A DNA stretch of 64,000 bases from Collybia mongolica (Eukaryota; Basidiomycota; Agaricomycetes; Agaricales; Clitocybaceae): the NCBI GenBank assembly GCA_013420905.1, contig JAAXNY010000009.1, forward strand, positions 2,170,001 through 2,234,000, read 5' to 3'. Every line of letters starts with the position of its first letter. Within the stretch, counting starts at the first letter, position 1. Of the stretch, positions 10,832 through 22,560 are shown in pieces. The position numbers and the translations under genes were made by a program. The notes below the pieces were generated by a model. It was not told where the DNA came from. It did no database searches and saw nothing but the letters and a program-made list of their open reading frames with translations.

Positions 10832-11946
10832 ATGTCAAGACCTGAACTCCAGGCACCTCCTGAAATTGTAGGGTTAATCTTCTTCCAGTTCACTTGTCAC
10901 TAATATCACACTCTCCGAAGTATTATGGCGACACAGAAGCCAAAAAATACACTCAAAAGTTCGTTCCCTTCGACCCGTAGAAAATATAAGGCGAAATTTG
11001 ATCATGCTCTAAAGTACCCGAAACCAGCAAATTCAGGCGGATATGACCTACAGAGCGCTGGAGCTCTTGAATCTACCTCTTGACGAACCCGCATTTCTAC
11101 TTGATATTGGGTGTGGGTCGGGGCTCTCTGGCGAGATTTTAGACGACGAAGGCTACATCTGGACGGGGGTGGATATCGCACCCAGTATGCTCGGCAAGTC
11201 ATTTATAGTATGACAGCTGGAAATGTCTCGATCAATAGTCACGACAGAGGTTGCGCTGGAACGGGAAGTTGACGGCGATCTCTTCCTCCAAGATATTGGG
11301 CAGGGTTTCGGTTTTCGTCCAGGAAGTTTTGATGGTGCTATCAGGTTCGTAATAGCAATATCCATGTGAAGATGACTTTTGATTGATTTATAGTATATCT
11401 GTTCTTCAATGGTTGCTCAATGCGGAAACATCCCATCCAACTTCCTCACCACCCCACCGTCTGAACCGATTTTTTACAACGCTCCACTCAGCTCTGCGAA
11501 ATCCTTCGCGCGCCATTTTCCAGTTTTATCCTTCTTCAGATGATCAAATACAATTGATTACATCGACTGCACAAAAGGCGGGTTTTGGAGGGGGTATTGT
11601 TGTCGATTATCCCAACTCAAAAAAAGCCAAAAAGGTCTTCTTATGCCTGTTTGTAGGTGGGGGTGGAGGGCAACAACAGGTTCCGAAGGGTTTAGAAGGG
11701 GAGGAAGAAGATAGCAAAGTCAAATATGAGCGAAGAAGAGATCGCGAACGAGGCAAAGATAAGAACGGGAAGCGAAAGAACGTGAAGGACAAGGATTGGA
11801 TATTGAAGAAGAAAGAGGTAATGTCGTTATCAAATACCTGGATTTCGCGAGTTTAACCTATCATTCAGCTATACCGAAAGCGTGGCAAAGAGGATGTCCC
11901 TAGAGATTCGAAGTTCACAGGTCGAAAACGCAAAGCTATTTTCTGA
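10832..11946 (+). CDS. BUD23: 18S rRNA (guanine-N7) methyltransferase Bud23
   Basis: SAM-dependent enzyme that makes m7G in 18S rRNA (G1575 in yeast) with Trm112 and is needed for 40S export. Six exons (10832-10867, 10921-10958, 11015-11193, 11248-11344, 11394-11817, 11869-11946) total 852 nt and 283 residues. It begins [12 protein letters not shown], then [13 protein letters not shown]. Motif I for SAM binding is [13 protein letters not shown], then [35 protein letters not shown], and a basic nuclear tail ([16 protein letters not shown] ... TGRKRKAIF). The intron at 11194-11247 uses a GC donor. Two other introns start GTTCGT, an off-consensus donor. It converges on BCS1 with only 61 bp between stops. 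Confidence 0.95.
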
Positions 11947-12007
11947 TGGATGCTTCATAGTTATCATCCATGCTACCTTAGTGAAATTTAACAGATCTAT
12001 TTCCACC

Positions 12008-13702
12008 TCACGTCCGTCTGGGAACGAATAGCTCCCGGCATGTCGCTATCGCATCCCTTGCCTTGCTGCGTATGAACAAGCCCTGCAATGCAGCCATACT
12101 CACCTTCCTCCCACTTCTTGTTTCTTCGACTACGATAGTTTCAAGGATTTTCGCAAGTTCTTCAACTTCAGGTTCCTGGATCTCTTCACCGCCTCCGTAG
12201 AATCGCGTGAACAACACACGGGCCTGACTGGGACTTGAATCGTCGATGAGTTCAGACATGTCGACTCGACCAGGACGAATAAGGGCAGGGTCCAGTTTTT
12301 CAACGTGATTTGTTGTCATAAAGATGATCCTCTCCTCTCCAGAAGCCACACCATCCAAGGCATTTAAAAACCCCGAAAATGTGACAGATGATTGATAGCT
12401 GCAGGTTCAGAACCATAAGTGTACTCTTAATTCAAGACCAGTTACACTCACCCGTCCTCGCTTGTTTGTACTCGCTTATTGAAGGCCGCGTCAACGTCTT
12501 CAATTAGCACAAAACTGCGTTCCGGTGCATTGGATAATAAATGGTTCAATTTGTCGTCTGCAAGTCCTCTTTCTGATAGATTAAGGAGGCAGATATCGTA
12601 ATTGAGGGAACCAGCCAGGGCTTGAATGAACGAAGTCTTTCCTGAACCTGGGGGACCGTGTAATAAGTAACCTCGACGGTACGGGATTCCTTTACACAGA
12701 AACGTGTGAGCGCATAAGTTGAACGTTGAGGACTTGTTTTCGGAACTTACCACGATCAGCGTACCACTGTCGCCTATTAAGAAAAGATTTAATATCGTGT
12801 TCTATTTTTTCTCCAACACCTGGTTCCAGAACTACACTCTGAAGGGGTCTCTTCCGCCGTGGTAGGCCGAAGGGTTTCCATTCAATTCCCCACGCTGTGT
12901 GAATGACAAGCTTTCCCTCTTGCCCGCGCATCGCAAGATCTCGGGCTTCGGATAAGAGCTGAGGGAACAACGTCCGATCACGCGAAAGCGTAGTAAGAAT
13001 GACGGTTTCCCATGGGACTCCGGACATGAGCTGCATCGAGCGCGTTTCTCTTTCCCGCTTGACCTGATGACGATTATGAGCGGAATACAAAATCTTGTTT
13101 AGCACGCGAGCAAACCTGCATCCATGCTCCCCGGTATTTGAACCAATGTGTCCCGGGCCCAGCAACTAGCTTGAAGAGCGCGGAAGAGCTGCCATTTTTA
13201 CGTTGCTCTATGGTTGTTTCAACGCTGAGCTGGTGGCTACGAACCCAGGGCGCAGAGCGAAGTTTTTGCTTGGCGACCGTATTTGTTTGGTGGGCCATCC
13301 AGGCAAGGAACCACTCATAGGAGCGATCTTTGTTGTTTATTTCGAGAGTGACGAGCATCCTTCGACGCAGAGCAGTCGTTCCGATAACCATTCCTTGGCG
13401 CAAAACAGTTATACCTACCCCTAATCCCTGTAGGGAGATAAGTTATAAGCCCCTTTGAAGGACTGAGATACTCATTAATACACTCACCATAAGTCCAAAC
13501 CCAGCTTCGAAGTAAGGACTGCGCTTGATAGAAAATATTTAATGAAGAGTTTGCCTTGGGATCCGTAGACGCACTTGTTTTTGAACAATCCTTCCAAAGA
13601 GGGTAGTCGTGCAGATGACTCGACAGGTGTGATGTTGACTTGAGGTGTTGTGGGTGTCTGTTCGGCGGGCAGCGAGAGATTTGTCGACGTGCTTGGATCC
13701 AT
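12008..13702 (-). CDS. BCS1: mitochondrial AAA chaperone Bcs1
   Basis: Inner-membrane AAA ATPase that moves the folded Rieske iron-sulfur protein across the membrane into complex III. The ATG at 13702 starts a Ser/Thr-rich leader. After an intron the frame reads [20 protein letters not shown], the single transmembrane segment with its usual preceding motif. Then comes the BCS1-specific domain ([40 protein letters not shown]). The AAA module shows Walker [10 protein letters not shown], Walker [12 protein letters not shown], sensor 1 [17 protein letters not shown] and the arginine-finger region RPGRVDMSE. The C terminus ends REL FVPRRT. All key residues are present. It is divergent from the J-domain gene (280 bp between starts). 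Confidence 0.94.
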
Positions 13703-13982
13703 GAAAAGCAATGGCTCTTAAGCAAGGCCTAATGGAGAAAAATTGCCGCGAAGTTGATATGTCTGTTAGTGCTACTTATTCCCAGCAGCGATATGCCCCT
13801 GCAAGTGTATGTTCAGAGGTAAGTAGAGACGTCTAGTCAACGTATACGGATGAAGCTCGGGACTCGGAAGACGCGTCGCGTAAGATTCAGAAAGGAAACA
13901 TTGTTCGTTACGAAATTGCGAACATCCTTTCTGAATCACGCCCCCTCCACGCTTTCGTTCCCCACTACCCACTTTTCGTGGC

Positions 13983-15712
13983 ATGGCGCCCCAACATTTA
14001 TCGATAGCGCAAGCATTTGTTTATTTGGGCCTCGAGGAGGTAGGTGTTCCTTTTCAAACCTCTTAGAGGAGCCCCTCAACGCCCCTTTACACAGGGATCA
14101 ACTTTAGAAGCAGTGAAAAGTGCATATAAACAAGTATGAATCTTCTTTTGTCTTCATTTACTCGTGTGTTGATAATTATCTGCTTTACAGAAAGCCCTGA
14201 GCACTCACCCAGATAAAAATCCTGACGATCTCGGTGCCACCGCCGAATTCCAAAGAATCAGTGAAGCGTACCGTACACTCTCCAAACATCTTGAGCGAGC
14301 GTCGAGGAATGCATACGATGGTTCCGGCTACTCTTCAGACGAGTACGATTCGGACGACGACTACAGCTCTGACGATATGGCCGATATGTATTATTTCTAC
14401 GAGTACGGCTCTTTTCTTCGTTTCCCTCATGTACAGCTCACTTTTACTTGGAAAAAAGGAAGCTATTTGAAATGTTCATGCGTGGAGAAAGGCACTCACA
14501 TATGAGTATGTGTCGTCCGTAAATTTATACTCATGCCAACAATTATATTTTACAAAGGATATCGCCATGTCCCAAGAGTGCCAGAGGAATCAGATGAACA
14601 AGTTCAGCAACGGGTGCGCCGGATGTGCGAGGAGCAGCAAAAAGCCGAAGAACGTAGAAAACGCGAATCGGTGACACGCAAGGAGAACGCGGAAAAGGAA
14701 CGCGAGAAAGGTTCTACAACGATTCTCAATTCCCTTACGACTTACTTAAGGTCTTGATTTAGAACGAGTTGCAGCTGAAGAACGTCAGAAAGCCAAGATC
14801 GAATCTAAGAGAGCACGAGCTCGATCTCAGCGAGAAAAGGCTGAACAAACTGCGCGGACCTTACAAAAACGTATTCAGTCGACTCGATCGGCTGTCTTTT
14901 CAGCCGCTCGGGTCGGGAACGCAGCGGCTGTCAAAAAGGGTATTTGGGAGGACGCGGTTGATGCTGATGGACCAGAGACAAAGGCTGGATGTGAAAGCTT
15001 TGTTGAGGCGTCGTCCCATAACTCCAAAGAGACGCTGTTGCACATTGCAACCAAGAATGGTGACCTCGAGCTTGTTAGATGGTTGGACAGTCATGGTGGG
15101 CACCTAGCCGACCCTGTGATAATCTTGGATTTTAACTTGTATCTAGGTGCCGAGCCAGGTGAACTGAACTCAGAGAAGTTAAACCCGTTCCATTTGTCGC
15201 TCTTGCACGGCCAAATCGCAATAGCGACGTACTTTTTTGAAGAACACCCTCCAAGCGATGACACAACAACTATATATGAATCACCAGAATCTCGAAGTTT
15301 GCTCTCGTTGGCCCTCGATTCTTGCGAACCAGAACTTGTTTGGATGATATTACATAAAGGTCTCGCGAACTCTCGAGAAATTCGCGATGCTTGGGATCAT
15401 TTAACTTCGAGAGACAGAATTTTAGCATGGAGCGCACCAAACCGAAAGGCACCGGCAAAGGAAATCGTAGAAGACATTACCAAATTGTTGGCCCGTTATG
15501 GTGGATTTACACCTCCTCCAACCCCACCTTTCAAGTCAGCAACGCAACATAAGGCGGTACAGCATTCAGAGTCGCGAACAGAACGAACGCAAACAACCTA
15601 CCCAGACAAGAATATTACTGCCAGTCGGGGTTATAATCGCGGCCGCGGTCGTGGGGGTCGTGTCCGTGGTCATGGTCGGGGTTGGGTGCCTCCCACAACT
15701 GCAGCTCGCTAA
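13983..15712 (+). CDS. J-domain protein with ankyrin-like region and RG-rich tail
   Basis: Begins MAPQHLSIAQAFVYLGLEEG. The J domain is spread over the first three exons and contains the invariant HPD tripeptide (KALSTHPDKNPDDL) that stimulates Hsp70 ATPase. An acidic Ser/Asp/Tyr stretch follows (YSSDEYDSDDDYSS), then a long charged helical region rich in Arg, Glu and Lys (14570-14880), and an ankyrin-like part with ETLLHIATKNGDLELVRWL at about 15030-15100 and a second repeat-like segment NPFHLSLLHGQIAIATYFF. The C terminus is a short RNA-binding-style Arg/Gly run (GRGRGGRVRGHGRG). Seven or so exons. Ankyrin-containing J proteins occur in basidiomycetes, but I know no assigned function; a co-chaperone role is inferred from HPD. 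Confidence 0.82.
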
Positions 15713-16076
15713 TAATATTGAGGATTTTTGGTCGTTTAGGTCTTTTTAACTCCATCTCATACTATGCTTATGCCATGTTGCTCATGTTTCCCCTGCATTC
15801 TCATACCTCCTGATGACATGTTTTCGTTCACATTGATGTAGCATTGTTCCCATAATAACCTAGACAAATATGTTTTTACGCCTAAATACCTTCTACTAAT
15901 CTATCGTATCACCTTGTGCCCATCTTTCGTTTAAAGTTTTCTGTAACACCGTAACCTCAAGGGGGTTCTACCTTTCTGTTGTTTGGCTGAGCTAGGGTTT
16001 GCCAAATAGATCCAATTCGGTTCTTCGACGCCAACCGTCATCATCAACTCAAAAATTCCACGGAAAGTTGTCAAAG
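15713..16076. other. intergenic, 364 bp
   Basis: Tandem spacer between the J-domain gene and LUC7. A pyrimidine-rich and TG-rich stretch without supportable gene content. Confidence 0.6.
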
Positions 16077-17414
16077 ATGGGTCGACTCGCAGAAATGCAG
16101 CGCAAACTCTTGGAGGTATGCTTCTTTGAATGGAAAAGGTTCTAAATTCCTGACAAATACATAGCAAATGATGGGTCCAGAGGCGATGGGAGTTGCGAAT
16201 GCTAATCTTGTTTGGTCTGACGAAAAGGTCTGCAGGAATTTCCTGTGTGGAACTTGCCCACATGCCCTATTCACCAACACGGTACGTACGTCTATATAGC
16301 TGGCGCTGTTCCCGAGGCTTACCTTTTTCTATTGTAAGAAAATGGATCTTGGCGCGTGCCCCAAGTCGCACACAGAGCGTCTCAAGACCGAGTATATTGC
16401 CGCGAAAGAGGCCAACCCAAACGACCCCATTTTCAACCGCTTTCAGATGGAATATGAATCAAACATATTTGCGTTCGTGGATGAGTGTGATCGGAGAATT
16501 CGCGCTGCGCACCGCAGGTTAGAGAAAACCCCGGAGGAAAACGCAAAGACAACAAACTTGGTATGTGCCATCTCGCCATCCCGATGAGAAGCCCTTCTCA
16601 TTATCTATTCACTCCCACCCGGTAGATGAGAGAAATCGCAGAAATTGAATTGGCGATTCAAGGAGGAACGGAGAAGATCGAGACGTTGGGTACGTGGCCA
16701 CTATATATTATCCTTCGCCAGCGCTAACATGGTAGTACCAGGCGAACAAGGCAAGGTGGACGAATCTATGAGAGAAATGGCTGCTATCGAGGCATTAAAG
16801 AGCGAGAAATCCGAAAAAGAGGTATGCCATTCATTTTATATTCTAATGTAACACGTTTTAACGTGCCACGCACAGCGTGAGCTTCAACAATTAACGGACA
16901 CCTCCGGTGCTTCAGGACACCAGAAATTGCGTGTCTGTGATGTTTGCGGTGCCTACTTATCAGTGCTGGACTCTGATCGTCGACTTGCCGATCATTTTGG
17001 TGGGAAAGTAAAACAAGCCTGTCTGAATAAACTGCTTTCTATCCAACTTATTGTCCGTCCTAGATGCATTTGGGATATCATGAACTTCGCAACATGCTTT
17101 CTAAATTTAGGGAGGAGCGTGAAAAACGGAAGGCGGCGCCTTTGAGTTCTAACCCAGCACCTGCAGGTGCACTGCCCGCTGGAACTCCCTCACGCATAGG
17201 AGGTGGTGGTGATTACCGGCCTTCACGTGGTGGTGAAGAACATCGCGATCGGGAACGAGGCGATCGAGGATACGACCGCCATTCATCGTCTCGGTATGAG
17301 TCAGTACCCATTGTCACCATCTATTTTACGCCTATGGCCTGATTCATCTTACTTAACAGTGACAGACGGAGAGATCGGGAGCGGTCGCGAAGTCCAGGGA
17401 GACGGAGGTATTGA
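16077..17414 (+). CDS. LUC7: U1 snRNP splicing factor Luc7
   Basis: Component of the U1 snRNP that helps choose 5' splice sites. Begins MGRLAEMQRKLLEQMMGPEA, then the first zinc finger of CCCH type (VCRNFLCGTCPHALF ... LGACPKSH). A helical coiled coil follows (FVDECDRRIRAAHRRLEK, REIAEIELAIQGGTEKIE), then the second finger (RVCDVCGAYLSVLDSDRR, DHFGGKMHLGYHELR). The tail is Gly/Arg/Ser-rich (GGGGDYRPSRGGEEHRDR, SRDRRRDRERSRSP). The stop at 17412-17414 follows GRRRY. A donor-like GGTATTG overlaps that point, so an alternative 3' exon near 17515 cannot be excluded. Introns are short, and the last one (about 17293-17360) precedes the RS-like end. Confidence 0.93.
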
Positions 17415-18586
17415 TTCCGTGTTTTCCACGCATCTATTATATCACTCCTTTCCAATTATTCGTAAAAACACCTCACTGGAACTAGTGCCCGTTGTCCCCA
17501 TCTGTGTTTATTAGCTTCTCAGGACCGAGCGCCGGACCCAAACCCAATCGAATAATGGTACCTGACTGGTTTGGTCTGGGTAATATTCTTAAAATTACCT
17601 TCCTGCCCTCTTCTCATATTTTTTATCAAGTTGCTGTTGTTACTATACCGCAACGGCATTCCTGACTCTGAATAGAATGCCTTTTTCCGATGCAATACAA
17701 GGTCTACTGAGTAGAAAGATGGCATTTATGTCCGTTTCCGGAAACTCAGTTCGGCTATATATGTTGGAATAATGGACAAATGGGATCAAACGGGATTAGT
17801 GAGCAGGTAGATGTAAATCTTGGGGTGCGTGCATGGAGAGGCTTCCAGCGTCGAAGGTCGAGAAGAAATCGCAGAATGAATGCATCGGGATTGAGGGTGG
17901 ACGTCAGAGAAGACGATCGCTGCTAGCTGGGGGCTCACCTGGCAAGCAAGGCGAGAGTGGGGGTGGATGTTGGACCGAGTCGGAGGGGCGGGACCGGGCT
18001 GTAGGTAGGGACTTAGCAGGGAATGAACATTTTGGGACCTAAGCGATTGCATGTGACATGTGACAAAACGGAGACTCGAATTGAAAGCGGTTTGAACAAC
18101 GACGGAGCTTGGCCTTTTTCGCGTCCGAGTCTTTAGATTGTCCACCTTTCTCTTCATCTTCCTTTCATCTCTCTCCCATCCCTTCTTATCTCTCCCCTTC
18201 TCCTCCTCTTCTCACTTCCATATTCTTCCTTGGGGCTCACTTGCGGATTAAGCATCGACTAGACATTCTTCTTTTCAAGTTTCAAATTTCAGGGCTCTTG
18301 CAACAACCACTGGAGGGCGACCAGGCTGGAAACGTATTTCCGAGTTTCACAATCGCTTTCTGGGACTAGTTTAACGCGGCCTCGCTGCGTCGATCACATC
18401 CACGTTACACAACAACTCCAAAGGTGTACTTGATATCACTGTTTTATCCACCTTTGCACACTCTGGAATCGATCGCCTTGATCTCAGCGTCCGTTTGACG
18501 GCCACGCGCAGTTCCTGAACTACATAAACAGACTCTTCTTGTGGTCTGTCTTGGGCAAGGCGATTTGATCGTCGTTCATCTCCATC
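17415..18586. promoter_or_regulatory. 1.17-kb upstream region of the 1145-residue regulator, with pyrimidine tract
   Basis: No gene is supportable on either strand. From about 18135 to 18232 the plus strand is almost pure C/T (repeats of CTTCATC, CTCTCCC, TCCTCCTC). Such pyrimidine tracts commonly lie just upstream of transcription starts in filamentous fungi and suggest the promoter of the gene starting at 18587, with a leader of a few hundred bases. Function is inferred. Confidence 0.5.
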
Positions 18587-21500
18587 ATGTCGACACTGGG
18601 TCCGTCCCAGTATCACCCAGAAATGCAAAGCGGAGACCTTAGTTCAATGGACATCACACCCATTATTCATCCACACTCGTCCGAGTTGCCACCGACGTTT
18701 ATTCCGACCATTACATCCAACTCCCTCCCACCACCTGTCTTACCGAGTCAGTTGATGCAAGAAGCATCTCCTGTCTTTACAGACATCTCGGACCCTTCGA
18801 ATCCGATAGCCCCTTCAATGCATTCTCCCATGTTAGAAATGTCGTCCTCTGTGTTTATGAACTCGATGGAGGCCATTGTTCCTGCACCCCACATCCGCGC
18901 CGCCCCTCCCGGCTTTTTATCAGACCTTCCTACTGGCGAACTGTTCTCCATGGCACTACCCATGGAAGACACCATGAACCTCGAAATGCTAGCGTCTACA
19001 CATTCCTTGTCTGTTTCTCCTCCACAATCGCAAGTCCCGTCACCAGCTATACATGGAACTGCATCCTCTTACAGCGTAGGTGTAACATCTTCTTTGGAGT
19101 CTGCTTTGGACCAGCCTGGCGTTTCTATCATGCGGAGTCGGGCGACCCCTTCAGTCTCCCCCACAACGATTCCGCCGTCTTTTATAAACATGAACCCCCC
19201 AACCCAGCAAATAGTAGGTATGCCGTTTCCGCCGGTGGAAGGGGCAGTGGGAAAGCAGGAAGAAGCTCCGCCCCCAGACGTTGATTTTCAAGTTGTTGAC
19301 ATGTTATCTGAGTGAATACACCCTGTTCCACACATTATTGGTTACTGACGTCATCTTCCCTAGCATTATTCAAACTACTAACTCAGTTATGCATTCATAC
19401 ATGGCTCAACATAATGTTGAGGCCAAGTATAAACTTCACGAACTCGAGGAACGTGTTTCCCAAGTGACGCAGATGTTCAAAGTTATGATGCCTGCGAAGA
19501 CACAGACTCAAAGCCCCGCGTATTCTCCACCTCTGCTGCCACCTACAGTACACAATATCGAAGAGCAGCAACAGCCAGTTGGTTTTCCACCGTCAGCCAT
19601 GGAATTTTCTCCAGTTCCTATGGATGTTTCTGAACAGCATCTGAACGTGTCTGATCAATCCCGTAAACGCTGCGCTTCTGAGTTGGAGGAACACAGAACC
19701 GTTAAAGCTCCCAAAAGGGAACCTCAGGACGACGTCCTCCTTACTCTTCCATTAGCAGAAACACCACAGGAAGTCGACGCTACAGCTTTCCAACCCACCG
19801 GAATGCTCCCTTTGCCCTCGACCCAACCCCCCCCACATCCACAATCCCGGCCATCCTCGCGGCCACCGACACCGCCCGTCAAATTCTCGTCGCGTGGTTC
19901 ATTTAGTTCCCTTCAGCAACTACCGACATCTTCAGTTTATTCGTCATTTGCACCAAACAAATCGACCATTGAGTTCAACGCCTCCGCACCAACGGCTGTT
20001 CCTTCCACATCACCAGCTTTCCCTGGGATCCACACATCTTGGTCTGACCCAATCATTCCAACACGGCATCATCATTCCCTATCCGCAGGTTCTTTGACTG
20101 GTTCAGTTATTCCTCTGGCCACGGTTTCATCAATTGTAACTAGTGGTATGATGGAAAGTTTTTCAACTCCTCCATTGCAACAAGTACCACTTCCACCACC
20201 ACCTACATCACACGCCGCCGCTGCCGCCATAAGTCCTCCGATAGGGAGGATGTCACGCTCAGGATCGATCAATGGTACTTTTCCAAATTCATATGGATTT
20301 GGATACATAGAGCCTTTCTCTGAGCCTGCTGGACCTTGGTCCAGTGGCATTGGCAGAGTGTCAGGAAAAATGACGAGCTCACATACAACACAGACCTGGT
20401 TCGTGGGCAGCGAGGGTTCCGTCCCGTCAGCTCCGCCCTCAGTCTCATCAGATGCTGCTCCCAGCAAGGCCCTCAGCACCGCTCCCACCACCACCCACAA
20501 CTCCCCTGCAGAAGATGAAGATGATGACGATGACGACGATGAGGATGACAATGATAGCAGTTTCTCCAAGCCCGTGAATCATGTGAGCCTTGGTTGTGTG
20601 GCTCGTAGTACAGAGTTAACAGGATCAATAGTCGTCGGCGGAAAGTCCTGTCGGATCCGCAAATTCTGGTTCAGACGTACCCCAAGAATATCGCGCCGAG
20701 GTGGACCGCATATTTTTTGAGTACTTGAACAAAGTTTGTTCAAATTGTAAGTACCTTTTATTTTTTTTATCCATATGCTATATCTATTAGGAGTATAGTG
20801 GATGCAACAGACTCAAAGGGAGAACCAATACACCAGACCTTGATGGCCAAGAAAATGCAGCGTCTGGATGAGTCACCTGATTTCCGGCCGTTCAAGTTCC
20901 GCATACAGGCGTTTACGCTCGCCTTTTTGGATGAAGTGGGCGTCTTTTATTTGGATCGTCCAATTTCGATACGAACTAATCTTGTCTCTGTCTAGCTTGC
21001 TGCCCAAGGGTACCCCGAGGAAAAGATTCCAATGAAGAAGGTGTGTTTTCCGACCAGTGGTTGATACGATGTGCAGCTCATTATTGGTCTGATCATAGAT
21101 ACGTAATTACCTTTGGCGGCAACAATATATTCTCCGTTTCAACGAGGACGGAAAAAAGGCTAAATCAAAAGGGAATCACATATGGAACATCGAAGCCAAA
21201 AAAGCAGGTGACGGAAAATGGGAATTCCGTCCCTTCCATCGTAAATTGGCGGGCTCGCCTCCCACCGTTGCTTATTGTGGTTTAAAGTGGTCATGGACTC
21301 CTCGAGTTTGGGATCCACAGGCGTCATGGCAGAACATCCCAGTGGAATACAGCTCACCATCCCTCCCACACTGGCTCTCGTGGAAAGACGATGTCCTTTC
21401 TGGCACACCTCCTCCCAATGCAGAAAGCTGCCGCATCACAGCTAACGCCAAGGTATAATTATGTCTTGTGACGAATAAACATGACCTGACTTTGGTCACC

Positions 21501-22355
21501 CCCCCAATTCAGTACACGTTGGATGGCCAGGAAGGGGTCCTTTCGCATAGCTTTAATCTTACTGTTGCCCCAATGACTTCCATTGACACGAACTCTTTTA
21601 CTCGCTCTCGCCGGCCTTCTTTGGCAGGGGACCCGCCGCGGAGGAGCACAAGCGACTCCGTCCTCTTTCAAGCGGTACAACGGTCAGTACCCGCCTCGTT
21701 GTACCCATCTAGGCCGTCTCATCCCTTTATCAGAGCGAAGCCTCGCCCACAGTCGGTCGATGCTGAATCTCCTGACACTCGGGTGATACGTGTGCTTCAG
21801 AGTGTTGCCCAGCGCGTCACAGAGGAGGCTGCTTCGCAGTTTGTCTCTACCTCGCCTCCAAAGCAAAGTGATCTTCAAGATCTTGCTAAACAAAAGCATG
21901 TTCTCGAGCAAACTGTGGAGGCATATGACAAGGCGATATCTGGTAATAACCCTGTACAAAATCGCCGGCTGGCAGTCGCTGCCCAGAATGTTGTTGTCCA
22001 GGCTGCGCATACAGTCATTGCCGACCGAACCGTCGCAAGCGGCGGCATTCCTCAACAGCAGTCGGAGACATCTGCTATCAAGAGCGTAACTGTCATGGAG
22101 CTGTCGGACGCTACACAGGACGCCATCGCGCAGGCTGTGAAAAGAGAAGGCACGGCTTCAACTGAAGTTGATATCATCGTCGCGGCAACATCAATTTTGA
22201 AGTCGCGGACACCAGGAAGCCCTGCAGGAGTTGCCGACACCACACAGGCGATCATTCAACAGTCGCGATCCCTTTCTACCAGTGCCGTCCCCAGGCTACT
22301 GCCGAGCATGAACTCCTATCCTTCTAATCTTCCTCCACTCACTGAATATATTTAA
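18587..22355 (+). CDS. large Ser/Pro-rich regulator-like protein, family not recognised
   Basis: Seven exons (18587-19311, 19364-20582, 20632-20746, 20799-20935, 20996-21040, 21099-21452, 21513-22355) sum to 3438 nt and 1145 residues. Residues 1 to about 650 are low-complexity Ser/Pro/Thr sequence with a Lys/Arg patch (SRKRCASELEEHRTVKAPKR) and a run of about 15 Asp/Glu near 20510. Residues about 690-860 form a compact, ordered-looking region: VPQEYRAEVDRIFFEYLNK, FRPFKFRIQAFTLAFLDE, KIRNYLWRQQYILRFNEDGK, then a Trp-rich part (CGLKWSWTPRVWDPQASW, LPHWLSWKDDVLSG). The C-terminal third is helical and Ser/Ala-rich. The overall build suggests a nuclear regulator, but I see no known DNA-binding fold and do not assign function. 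It converges with the USP48-like gene. Confidence 0.82.
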
Positions 22356-22560
22356 CCTCGTTCTGTTATTGGGACTAATCTTCTGTTTTGGTTCTGCTTT
22401 TAATGTTTATCCGGGGTGTTTACGGGACTTTTTTGACAACAAACTTTCTACCATTCGCAATGACTCTCCTGGGTCCATAGACAACGTTGTACATATGCAT
22501 GTGCTCTTTATTAACTGAAAAGGGACGAAATTCGATACCATTTTTGCAATGAAGAGCCTA

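Noticed and set aside
20072..20569. 165-codon minus-strand frame beginning with a poly-Ser run
   Set aside because: Shadow of the Asp-rich tract of the 1145-residue regulator.
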